Positions 1 through 7,384 of a stretch of 10,206 nt of DNA are shown in pieces. The position numbers were made by a program, and so were the translations under genes. This DNA comes from Legionella genomosp. 1. GTDB taxonomy: Bacteria; Pseudomonadota; Gammaproteobacteria; Legionellales; Legionellaceae. Under the pieces are notes generated by a model. It was not told the origin of the DNA, did not search any database, and worked only from the letters and a program-made list of their open reading frames with translations. Each line of letters opens with the position of its first letter. Positions within the stretch are counted from its first letter, which is position 1. The stretch covers positions 1-10,206 of the forward strand of contig CAMAYA010000027.1 of the NCBI GenBank assembly GCA_945862275.1, given 5' to 3'.

Positions 1-1219
1 TGGTGTGGATTTGGCTTAAAATGAGCTCAGGGTTGTCGATTAATAGGTGAGGGTTTTTGCTCAAGCCTTCGACATCGTTTGCCTTGGCAGCTTGATACAT
101 GGCAATTAAATCATCCAAGCGCGTGCCTTTTTTGGGCCGGATGGTTTGACGGTCCGCACGGTTTTGTTCTATGTCATCCAAACTAACATAATAACGATCT
201 GCCTTCAGTTTTTGAGTGACCAAGTCTTCTACTTGTTTGCCTACTTGTTGACGCGGTTTCAGTGTGAAGGTGCTGTAGTCGTCTGAAACTTCGCCGAAAC
301 CATGCAGTATCTCTGACGTATCAATGCCGTTAAAATGCGTTTCTATAGATCGATTGAAGTCTACCATTTTATCTGCGGGTATATCGATCGGACCCTTTTC
401 CCAATCGGTGCTACTAATGGATAAAACTGAGGTGATTTCAGCCAGGTATTGATTGGTGAGTGTGGCGCGCGCTTGCTTTTCATACGTGTTAAAAATATGT
501 ATGCTGTGTTCATCAAAATAGGTTTTTATTTGCTGGGTGTTCATCATCCCGGCGTGAATGTCTAATATAGTGGTGTTGACCGTGATACCGAATTGTTCTT
601 GGTTGGCGAATTTTACCAGGGTGTCATAGACATGGACATCCATGCCGATTGCACCGACATATTGCGCATCATAACCGGCTTTCAATTGGCGCAAGGCCTG
701 ACAACGCGCCTTGGTGAGCTCATATTGAATCCAGTCTGTATCTTTTTGATGGTCTTGCAATACCGTGTAAAATCGACCATTGATGCCTGTTTCACAAGTG
801 CCGATTGCCTCATCCATGGATTGTAATAGTGCTTTTTTAGCATCGGGCGTGAGTTTAAATCGTGGATCGTCTGTTGTGTATAAAAAGTAAAAATCTTCAA
901 AGTAACTGACGCATTTTTCCAATGACAAATTAAATAAACTGTTGCTGGTTCTTTCACGGGTTGTTTTAAATAAAATCAACGTCTGTTGAAAAGCCGCGAT
1001 GCCTATCTGCGCTCCGGCGCGTCTAGGCATGTCTTCAGCGCTCGTCAAAGACTCGGTTAAGCGCGTGATGAGAAAAGACCATTTTTCATGGGTTGATTTG
1101 GTGCTGTATTCTGGATCAAGCCTCACCAAATGCGCCTGTTTTTCGTCGTTGTAGGCGGCATATTGCGGTACTTCGTAAAATCGCTGGGTTGGAAGAAAAA
1201 CAGTATTTTGATATAGCAT
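1..1219 (-). CDS. Unrecognised hydrophilic protein, 3' end cut off by the window (effector-like by style only)
   Basis: One frame stays open for 406 codons from an ATG at 1219 to the left edge, with no stop, so the C-terminus lies outside the window. An AAGGGG ribosome-binding site (1225-1230) sits 5 bases before the ATG, and a TTGACA-type promoter lies further upstream. The protein starts MLYQNTVFLPTQRFYEVPQY. It has no signal peptide or membrane segment and looks mainly helical and charged. A Cys-containing segment at about residues 135-154 (MDEAIGTCETGINGRFYTVL) is followed by DVHVYDTLVKFANQEQFGI (about 194-212). This order faintly recalls large cytosolic effector proteins of Legionella/Coxiella and, more remotely, the Cys segment of NEL-type E3 ligases; that is a weak impression, not a family assignment. 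The last visible part (about 366-400) is a helical stretch that could begin a repeat region. The gene lies on the same strand as polA and downstream of it, but with its own likely promoter. I do not recognise its function. Confidence 0.8.
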   Translation of the reverse strand, partial: MLYQNTVFLPTQRFYEVPQYAAYNDEKQAHLVRLDPEYSTKSTHEKWSFLITRLTESLTSAEDMPRRAGAQIGIAAFQQTLILFKTTRERTSNSLFNLSLEKCVSYFEDFYFLYTTDDPRFKLTPDAKKALLQSMDEAIGTCETGINGRFYTVLQDHQKDTDWIQYELTKARCQALRQLKAGYDAQYVGAIGMDVHVYDTLVKFANQEQFGITVNTTILDIHAGMMNTQQIKTYFDEHSIHIFNTYEKQARATLTNQYLAEITSVLSISSTDWEKGPIDIPADKMVDFNRSIETHFNGIDTSEILHGFGEVSDDYSTFTLKPRQQVGKQVEDLVTQKLKADRYYVSLDDIEQNRADRQTIRPKKGTRLDDLIAMYQAAKANDVEGLSKNPHLLIDNPELILSQIHT

Positions 1220-1424
1220 ACAAACCCCTTTACCATGGTTTTGATCGAACAAAAAAACAAAGTGTGCCGTTTTCGTGCTCCATTGTCAATTTTAAATGGG
1301 ATTTAATGTAATGGCTCAGTTAGGGGCTGCAGCAATCCATTGGCTCAGAAGCCTGGGCTTGGAATTCATGTTGAGAAAAAAACAAGGCTTTCACGGATTT
1401 ATTTTTGATTTTAACATACGACTT
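1220..1424. other. Intergenic region between polA and the left-edge gene
   Basis: About 205 bases lie between the polA stop and the start of the downstream same-strand gene. They contain the candidate promoter (1261-1289), the ribosome-binding site (1225-1230), an imperfectly useful short palindrome AAGCCTGGGCTT (1349-1360) and two copies of TGGCTCAG (1312-1319 and 1341-1348). I see no strong GC-rich hairpin followed by a T-run, so there is no convincing intrinsic terminator for polA. Short open frames here have no recognisable product. Confidence 0.6.
1261..1289 (-). promoter_or_regulatory. Candidate sigma70 promoter for the left-edge gene
   Basis: On the minus strand a perfect TTGACA (-35, bases 1289-1284) is followed after 17 bases by CACACT (-10, bases 1266-1261), which matches TATAAT at only three of six positions. 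Transcription would start near 1254, giving a leader of about 35 bases before the ATG at 1219. The exact -35 and spacing support it; the poor -10 weakens it. Confidence 0.45.
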
Positions 1425-4115
1425 CTAATGTGCCTCATCCCAGTTTTGCCCGATGCCGATGGAAACCAGCAAAGGCACCGATAGCCTCACCGTCTCTTCC
1501 ATCCGCACACGGACGGCTTCACGAGCCGATTCTATGGCATCTTCGTGTACTTCAAACACCAGCTCATCGTGGACCTGCATGATCATGCGGGCATCGGGAC
1601 GGGTTTGTTGATTTTGCCAGCTCGCCACGGCCAACATGGCTTTTTTAATGATGTCTGCAGCAGTCCCCTGCATGGGCGCATTGATGGCAGTGCGTTCAGC
1701 GGCTTTTTGGCGCATGGCGTTGCGCGCATTGATTTCAGGCAAGTACAGACGGCGACCAAACAACGTTTCCACGTAACCCTGAAGACGCGCTTGCTCCCGA
1801 GTGTTGTCCATGTAAGTGAGCACGCCTGGATAGCGCTGAAAATAGCGATCGATGTAAAGTTGCGCATCACGGCGTTCCACGCCCAATTGTTTGGCCAACC
1901 CAAAGGCCGACATCCCATAAATTAGACCGAAATTAACGGCTTTTGCGCGCCGGCGCTGTTCTTTGCTGACGTCGTTTAAGTCGACTGAAAATATTTCACT
2001 GGCGGTCGCTGTGTGAATGTCCCAACCCTTGGCAAAGGCGTTGAGCAAATTGGGATCTTGTGATAAATGCGCCATGATGCGCAATTCAATTTGTGAATAA
2101 TCTGCCGTGAGCAATACGTGCTTTGGCGGCGCAACAAAGGCTCGCCGGATCAAGCGTCCTTCTTCTGTACGAATCGGAATATTTTGTAAATTGGGATCGC
2201 TCGATGACAAGCGGCCTGTTGCAGCAACTGCTTGATTGTAGGACGTGTGCACGCGATGGGTCATCGGGTTGATGCGTTTGGGCAAGGCATCAATGTAGGT
2301 GGACACCAATTTGGTTAATCCACGGTATTCTAAAATTACGGCAGGCAGCTCGTAATCAAACGCCAGTTCTTGTAGCACGGCTTCGGCGGTTGACGGTTGG
2401 CCTTTGGGTGTTTTGGCCAAAACAGGTAGTTTTTGTTCTGTGTAGATTATTTCTTGGAGTTGTTTCGGGGAATTGAGATTGAATGGTTTCCCAGCCAGCC
2501 GATAAGCGTCCTGCTCGAGCGCAAGAATGCGGGCTTTTAAACGCACGCCATGCTTTAACAGCAAGGCCTCGTCAATCAGCACGCCATGCCGCTCAATGTC
2601 CGCCAAGACCGTGAGTAATGGTATTTCTATTTCATGCAACACGCGTCGCAAGGGTTCATCCAACTGAGGATACAGGCATTGATGCAGTTGCAATGTGACG
2701 GCAGCATCTTCTGCGGCATAGGGGGCTGCAATGTGCACTGGAATTTGGTTGAAACGCAGTTGCTTCGCCCCGCTGCCAGCGACATCCTTGAAGGTTATCG
2801 TTTTATGGCCTAAGTATTTCAGCGCCAGTGTATCCATGTCATGACGATTGGCGGTGCTATTGAGCAGGTAAGATTCCAACATGGTGTCAAATTCGATGCC
2901 TTGCAGTGTGATGCCATGATTCTTGAATACGCTGTAATCGTATTTTAAATTTTGCCCTGCTTTTTTGATTTGAGGGTTTTCTAAAATGGGTTTGAGGGCC
3001 GCCAAGACCGTTTCACGTGACAATTGCGGTGAGGCATCATCATGGGCAAGGGGGATGTAGGCCGGGTGCGCCGAGTCAATCGCCAGAGCAACACCTACGA
3101 TCTCTGCTGCCATGATGTCAAGACTGGTCGTTTCTGTGTCTACACAGAATAATGAGCAAGCATTTAATTGGGTTATCCAGTCTGCAAATTGCGCCGGCTC
3201 AGTGATCACTTCATGTTTAAATGCAAGGGATGTGGGCATGGGCACGGCTAACGCTGCGGGTTCATTTTGAGTGGTGAGTTCTTTCAGCCAGGCTTTAAAT
3301 TCATATTCACGGCTTAATGCCATCAGTTGTTCGCGGTTTTCGGGCTGTTGCTGAAGTTCGTTGAATCGAACCGGCAGTTCCACGTCTGTTTTGATGGTTA
3401 CTAGTTTTTTGGAAAGGGCTAGTTGCGGCAAACTGGCACGCAAATACTCGCCTACTTTTCCTGGAATGGCATCGGCTGCAGCGACCAACTGATCCAGTGT
3501 TTGATACTCATTCAGCCATTTAGCCGCGGTTTTCGGGCCGCATTTATTCACGCCCGGCACATTGTCACTGGTGTCTCCAACCAAGGCTAAATAATCAATG
3601 ATTTGTTCCGGCGTGACGCCAAATTTCTCTTTTACCCCAGCAACATCCAACGTTTGGCGACTCATGGTGTTGATGAGCGTGATGTGTTCATTCACCAGTT
3701 GAGCCATGTCTTTGTCGCCGGTGGAGACGACCACAGGCAAGCCTGCTTCTGTGGCTTGGCGCGCTAGCGTGCCAATGACGTCATCGGCTTCCACGCCGTC
3801 TATGATGAGCAAGGGAAAGCCCATGGCGCGCAATACGTTCAGCAAGGGTTCAAATTGGCTGCTTAACTCGACCGGCATGGGTGGACGGTTGGCTTTATAC
3901 GCAGGGTACCATTCATCACGGAATGTTTTGCCTTTGGCATCAAATACAATGGCAATTTGCGTGGCATGGTAATCTTTGGCTAACCGTTTTACCATATTGG
4001 CCACGCCATAGATGGCTCCCGTTGCTTGTCCTTTTGAGTTGGTCAGCGGGGGCAATGCATGAAAGGCGCGGTAAAAATAGGAAGAACCATCGACTAAAAT
4101 CAGGGGTTTTATCAT
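1425..4115 (-). CDS. polA: DNA polymerase I (5' nuclease, 3'-5' exonuclease and polymerase)
   Basis: This cytoplasmic enzyme removes RNA primers from Okazaki fragments and fills gaps in excision repair. It has 896 residues, slightly shorter than the 928 of E. coli, with all three domains. The 5' nuclease domain (about 1-290) has DGVEADD (106-112), STGDKDM (131-137) and VGDTSDNVPG. The proofreading domain (about 300-490) keeps its metal ligands: DTE (D326, E328), D393 in GQNLKYD and the YAAED motif ending at D470. The polymerase domain (about 500-896) has motif A DYSQIELR (from D672), motif B RRRAKAVNFGLIYG (R721, K725, F729, Y733) and motif C QVHDELVFE (H849, D850, E851). Phenylalanine at 729 corresponds to E. 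coli F762. Nothing is missing, so both nucleases and the polymerase should be active. The ATG overlaps the lpxD stop as ATGA, implying translational coupling and co-transcription with lpxD. Confidence 0.98.
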   Translation of the reverse strand: MIKPLILVDGSSYFYRAFHALPPLTNSKGQATGAIYGVANMVKRLAKDYHATQIAIVFDAKGKTFRDEWYPAYKANRPPMPVELSSQFEPLLNVLRAMGFPLLIIDGVEADDVIGTLARQATEAGLPVVVSTGDKDMAQLVNEHITLINTMSRQTLDVAGVKEKFGVTPEQIIDYLALVGDTSDNVPGVNKCGPKTAAKWLNEYQTLDQLVAAADAIPGKVGEYLRASLPQLALSKKLVTIKTDVELPVRFNELQQQPENREQLMALSREYEFKAWLKELTTQNEPAALAVPMPTSLAFKHEVITEPAQFADWITQLNACSLFCVDTETTSLDIMAAEIVGVALAIDSAHPAYIPLAHDDASPQLSRETVLAALKPILENPQIKKAGQNLKYDYSVFKNHGITLQGIEFDTMLESYLLNSTANRHDMDTLALKYLGHKTITFKDVAGSGAKQLRFNQIPVHIAAPYAAEDAAVTLQLHQCLYPQLDEPLRRVLHEIEIPLLTVLADIERHGVLIDEALLLKHGVRLKARILALEQDAYRLAGKPFNLNSPKQLQEIIYTEQKLPVLAKTPKGQPSTAEAVLQELAFDYELPAVILEYRGLTKLVSTYIDALPKRINPMTHRVHTSYNQAVAATGRLSSSDPNLQNIPIRTEEGRLIRRAFVAPPKHVLLTADYSQIELRIMAHLSQDPNLLNAFAKGWDIHTATASEIFSVDLNDVSKEQRRRAKAVNFGLIYGMSAFGLAKQLGVERRDAQLYIDRYFQRYPGVLTYMDNTREQARLQGYVETLFGRRLYLPEINARNAMRQKAAERTAINAPMQGTAADIIKKAMLAVASWQNQQTRPDARMIMQVHDELVFEVHEDAIESAREAVRVRMEETVRLSVPLLVSIGIGQNWDEAH

Positions 4116-5173
4116 GCTTTGTCTTTCTCTTGTTCAAGGGCTGCTAATTTTTCAGCCAATTGTGCGACGCGTTCTGTGAGTGCGCGTAGATTCTTACGCA
4201 TGAACGGGATGCGTGTTGTGGCGAGTTCTTGTTCGATGGCTTTTTCTTTGGGGCGCGCTGGATTGCCTAAATAGATGTTGCCTTGTTTTAAATGTTTTTT
4301 AGGTGGAACGCCGGCACGCGCGCCCAAAATGACCCCGTCATCGATGCGCACATGATCACTGACGCCCACGTTGGCGGCAAAAATGACGTGATTGCCACTG
4401 GTGGTACTGCCTGCAATGCCGGTAAATGCACATAAAATATTGTGCTGACCTAGCCGAACGGAATGAGCAATCTGAACGAGGTTGTCAATTTTTGTCCCCT
4501 CACCAATGACAGTCGCACCTAATGTTGCGCGGTCAATAACGGTGTTCGCACCTATTTCAACATCATCCCCTATCACAACGTGGCCGACATGTGGCACTTT
4601 GACGTGTTTGCCATTTTCAAACGTGTACCCAAATCCATCGGAACCGATTACGGTTGACGCATGAATGCTGACACGTGCACCGATTGTGCAATTATCGTAA
4701 ACAGTAACATGTGGGTGAAGGGTGGTGTGTTCACTTATAGTCACATCATGCCCGATGTGCACATGGCTTTTAATGACGCAATGATCCCCAATGTGACTGC
4801 CTGATTCGATCACCACGTAGGGCGCGATAGATATATTTTCCCCAAGCGTCACGTGCTCACCAATAATGGCGGTTGGGTGAATGCCTGTGACGGGTTTGTG
4901 TTCGGGATAAAAATGATACAGTAGCTGGATAAAGGCCTTGAATGGATTGGCCACTTGGATAACGGGTTTGTTCTGGCATGTCACATCGTGTCCGACTAAA
5001 ATAGCAGCCGCATTGGATTTTTCTGCCAATTTTAAATTATCAGCGCCTTCGGCAAAGACCAGCGACTGGTCTAAGACGCGGTCAATCGGGGACAGGGCTG
5101 TCACCCGCAGGGTCTCATCACCCAGTACAACGCCTTGAATCAGGGCGGCAATTTCAAATAGAGATGCATTCAT
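4112..5173 (-). CDS. lpxD: UDP-3-O-(3-hydroxyacyl)glucosamine N-acyltransferase (lipid A synthesis)
   Basis: LpxD transfers a 3-hydroxyacyl chain from ACP to the 2-amino group of UDP-3-O-acylglucosamine, the third step of lipid A synthesis, in the cytoplasm. From the ATG at 5173 the protein has 353 residues (E. coli 341). An N-terminal uridine-binding domain (about 1-95) is followed by a left-handed beta-helix of hexapeptide repeats (about 98-290) and a C-terminal charged helix likely to be a coiled coil (about 323-351). Family motifs include VIGSDGFGY and IDNLVQIAH, whose histidine (H237 from this start) corresponds to catalytic H239 of E. coli. An in-frame ATG at 5188 would add five residues (MGQTL) but has no visible ribosome-binding site. 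The 5173 start has a weak GGGA nine bases upstream and aligns better with the family N-terminus, so I prefer it. The stop overlaps the polA start by four bases. A ketoacyl-ACP synthase gene lies immediately upstream. The usual lpxD neighbours (bamA, skp, fabZ, lpxA) are not present here, so this may be a second copy. Confidence 0.95.
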   Translation of the reverse strand: MNASLFEIAALIQGVVLGDETLRVTALSPIDRVLDQSLVFAEGADNLKLAEKSNAAAILVGHDVTCQNKPVIQVANPFKAFIQLLYHFYPEHKPVTGIHPTAIIGEHVTLGENISIAPYVVIESGSHIGDHCVIKSHVHIGHDVTISEHTTLHPHVTVYDNCTIGARVSIHASTVIGSDGFGYTFENGKHVKVPHVGHVVIGDDVEIGANTVIDRATLGATVIGEGTKIDNLVQIAHSVRLGQHNILCAFTGIAGSTTSGNHVIFAANVGVSDHVRIDDGVILGARAGVPPKKHLKQGNIYLGNPARPKEKAIEQELATTRIPFMRKNLRALTERVAQLAEKLAALEQEKDKA

Positions 5174-5190
5174 GAGGGTTTGTCCCATCG

Positions 5191-5205
5191 ACCAGAAAAG
5201 CTGGT
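5191..5205. repeat. Short hairpin between the ketoacyl synthase and lpxD
   Basis: ACCAG and CTGGT form a perfect 5-bp stem around a 5-base loop. It sits after the ketoacyl synthase stop (5215-5217) and just before the lpxD starts. No T-run follows it on the coding strand, so it is not a terminator. It could slightly affect lpxD translation or be chance. Confidence 0.3.
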
Positions 5206-5214
5206 AATGATACC

Positions 5215-6438
5215 TTAAAACCGCCGCAATACCAATGCAGCGTTGGCTCCTCCGAAAGCAAAGTGATTGGAGAGTGCCATGTCGACAGGCTGTATCCGAG
5301 CAACGTTGGGAATGTAGTCAAGGTCGCACTGTGGGTCGGGATTGTGTAAATTGATGGTGGGTAACAAAATCCCGTGTTGCAAACTCATGACCGTGGCAAT
5401 GATTTCCATCGCACCAGCAGCCCCTATCGCATGCCCCGTCATGGCTTTTTGAGCGGTAATGGGGATTTCTTTGGCGCGCGAGCCAAACACGGCCTTGATG
5501 GTTTCGGTTTCCGTGAGGTCATTTAATTGTGTGCCGGTACCATGCGCATTGATATATTGAATATCACTGGGCGACGCCTTCGCATCATCAAGGGCTGCGT
5601 GAATGGCGCGCGTTTGGCCCATGGAGGTGGGAGCCGTAACATGGTATGCATCGCAGCTCGCGCCAAAGCCTACAATTTCCGCATAAATCGTGGCTCCTCG
5701 AGCCTCAGCATGTTGAAGGTCTTCGAGCACCAAAATACCCGCACCATCCGCCATCACCATGCCATCACGGTTCATGTCAAACGGACGACTGGCTTGTTCT
5801 GGCGTGTCATTTTGTGTGGACATGACGCGCAGTTTGCACCAGGCCGTCATGATGGTTTCCCAAACCAAGGACTCTGTCCCGCCACACACGGCCACGGCAA
5901 GACGGCCTTGTGAAATTTGTTGGTAGGCATTGCCAATGGCTTCGGCAGAGGAGACGCACGCATTCGATACCGTTGAATTGGGTCCGCCGAGGCCAAATGC
6001 AATGGCAATGTGGTTGGCGATGGAGTTGGGCATGCCGCGAATTACACTTAGCGCCGGTACTTTTCTCCAGTGTCCGCTGTAAAAAAATTGATATGCTGAT
6101 TCTAACTCAGGCGTTCCGCCTAAGCTTGTTCCAATGTAGGTGCCTGCTGCACTCAATTCAAGGGGCGTTAACCCGGCGCGTTCAATCGCGTGATGGGCGC
6201 AATAGAGTGCGTATTGCGCAACGCGTGGGTAGCGCTTTGATTTGTTAAATTCAGGCAAATGATCCAAGGAAAGATCCTTGATTTCGCCGGCAATTTGAGT
6301 GGGGTAAGGCGAGGGATCATAGGCTTGAATCCGTTTGATGCCGCAAGTGCCTAAGGTTGCTGCGTCCCAAAATGCTTCGAGCCCACTTCCAATCGAGGAG
6401 GTGATGTCCATCCCTGTGATCACGACGCGTTTTTTCAT
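5215..6438 (-). CDS. Beta-ketoacyl-ACP synthase, FabF (KAS II)-like
   Basis: This enzyme condenses malonyl-ACP with an acyl-ACP to extend a fatty or related acyl chain in the cytoplasm. The 407-residue protein is the usual FabF length and begins MKKRVVITGM, like the family. The thiolase-fold catalytic residues are all present: C161 in SNACVSSAEAIGNA, H299 in INAHGTGTQLND, and K331 and H336 in KAMTGHAIGAAG. A gatekeeper phenylalanine (F395) lies in HFAFGGANAALV near the C-terminus. The frame remains open upstream to a TTG at 6549, but those 37 residues are not family-like and overlap the acetyltransferase gene. The ATG at 6438 has AAGGA about ten bases upstream. The active-site surroundings (CVSS rather than the usual CATG/CATS) differ from canonical FabF. 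With no acpP, fabD or fabG beside it, it is probably a paralogue. Its position before lpxD suggests a role in supplying acyl chains for lipid A or another specialised lipid, but that is inference. Confidence 0.92.
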   Translation of the reverse strand: MKKRVVITGMDITSSIGSGLEAFWDAATLGTCGIKRIQAYDPSPYPTQIAGEIKDLSLDHLPEFNKSKRYPRVAQYALYCAHHAIERAGLTPLELSAAGTYIGTSLGGTPELESAYQFFYSGHWRKVPALSVIRGMPNSIANHIAIAFGLGGPNSTVSNACVSSAEAIGNAYQQISQGRLAVAVCGGTESLVWETIMTAWCKLRVMSTQNDTPEQASRPFDMNRDGMVMADGAGILVLEDLQHAEARGATIYAEIVGFGASCDAYHVTAPTSMGQTRAIHAALDDAKASPSDIQYINAHGTGTQLNDLTETETIKAVFGSRAKEIPITAQKAMTGHAIGAAGAMEIIATVMSLQHGILLPTINLHNPDPQCDLDYIPNVARIQPVDMALSNHFAFGGANAALVLRRF

Positions 6439-6500
6439 TGATGTCTTGTCCTTTTGCCCGCAGGGCGAATAATGGTGGTCAATACTTCCGTTACGCAATA

Positions 6501-7376
6501 CTAAAGGGGGCGTAGAAAAGCTGTCAAGCCAAATTCGTAAATGCTCCAATAATCATGCGCATTGTCGATTTCAAAGCCCAGTCGAGTGTACAAACCGAGT
6601 GCGTGTTGATTTTTTGATTCTACGTCCAACCATAGATCATATTTTTTTTCCAATAGTGCGTAGTTGATGCAGTATGCTAATAAGACGCCGCCGATGCCTT
6701 TCCCTTGCGCATGGGGAAGGATGCCAATATCAGACAGCCGTGCACCCTTGTCTTGCCAATTCAGATGCGCTTTTCCCACGGGCACGCCGTTTTGATGGAT
6801 AAGAAATAAACAAATGCCGGGGTCGTTTAATTGGGTGATGATGCGCGCTGGCATACCGATTTTTTCGCCAGGGAAACAGGCTTGGTCAATGGCCAGCAAG
6901 GTGGGCAAATCCGCCATGGTGGCAAGGCGTACAATGGATAAGGGGCCTGTTGCGACTGCCGGGTTAGTACTATCTCGGTGCATTTGATACTCACTGCCTT
7001 GGTAGTGAAACCCGCGGGCAGATAGGTCATCAGTATATAACCCTTGGGGAATTGAAAAACGCAGTGTATTGACGCTTTCTGATTGGAGCAGCGGTCGAAT
7101 CGCATGAAGCAGGTGGGATGCAATGCCTTTTCGGCGGTATGCAGGTGCCACCATCAGGCCGATTTCACAGGCATTTGTTTGGAAAAAGAATGCGCCTAAA
7201 AAGCCGACCAATTGATCTTTATCATAATACAGCACGTTTGCGGGCCGGCCTCGGTTTTTCCCCAGCAAATGCGGATAAACAGCGACAACATTGCCATCGC
7301 CTCGTTTGCATTCAGCGCACAATGCCTCCAACTCCAACTGTTGGGCGTGGTCTAGTTGAGCCGTTTGAATCAACAT
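6501..7376 (-). CDS. Tandem GNAT-family N-acetyltransferase
   Basis: The 291-residue protein contains two GNAT domains. The first (about 1-135) has the acetyl-CoA pyrophosphate loop VAPAYRRKGIASHLL (76-90). The second (about 145-291) has ILPHAQGKGIGGVLL (219-233) and a clear motif B, DVESKNQHALGLYTRLGFE (251-269). Both loops keep the R/Q-x-x-G-x-G/A pattern, so both may bind acetyl-CoA. In double-GNAT proteins often only one domain is catalytic, and here the C-terminal one is the more canonical. The substrate cannot be told from the sequence; protein N-termini, amino sugars, amino acids and small antibiotics are all used by the family. The ATG follows the permease stop by 8 bases, and its AGGGG ribosome-binding site overlaps the permease stop region, implying translational coupling. 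A 62-base gap separates it from the ketoacyl synthase downstream. Confidence 0.9.
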   Translation of the reverse strand: MLIQTAQLDHAQQLELEALCAECKRGDGNVVAVYPHLLGKNRGRPANVLYYDKDQLVGFLGAFFFQTNACEIGLMVAPAYRRKGIASHLLHAIRPLLQSESVNTLRFSIPQGLYTDDLSARGFHYQGSEYQMHRDSTNPAVATGPLSIVRLATMADLPTLLAIDQACFPGEKIGMPARIITQLNDPGICLFLIHQNGVPVGKAHLNWQDKGARLSDIGILPHAQGKGIGGVLLAYCINYALLEKKYDLWLDVESKNQHALGLYTRLGFEIDNAHDYWSIYEFGLTAFLRPL

Positions 7377-7384
7377 GCAGTCCC

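Noticed and set aside
593..957. Short frames on both strands inside the left-edge gene
   Set aside because: They overlap the 406-codon open frame, which has a better start signal and a coherent protein composition.
1349..1360. AAGCCTGGGCTT as a polA terminator
   Set aside because: As RNA only four pairs with a four-base loop can form and no T-run follows on the minus strand.
1545..1925. 126-codon plus-strand frame opposite polA
   Set aside because: It is an antisense shadow of the polymerase domain, with no recognisable product.
5527..6248. Two plus-strand frames of 128 and 112 codons opposite the ketoacyl synthase
   Set aside because: They are antisense to a gene with intact catalytic motifs and their products look random.
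6439..6549. 37-residue N-terminal extension of the ketoacyl synthase
   Set aside because: It would begin with TTG, overlap the acetyltransferase gene by 49 bases and does not resemble the family, whereas the ATG at 6438 starts exactly at the conserved KKRVVITG segment.
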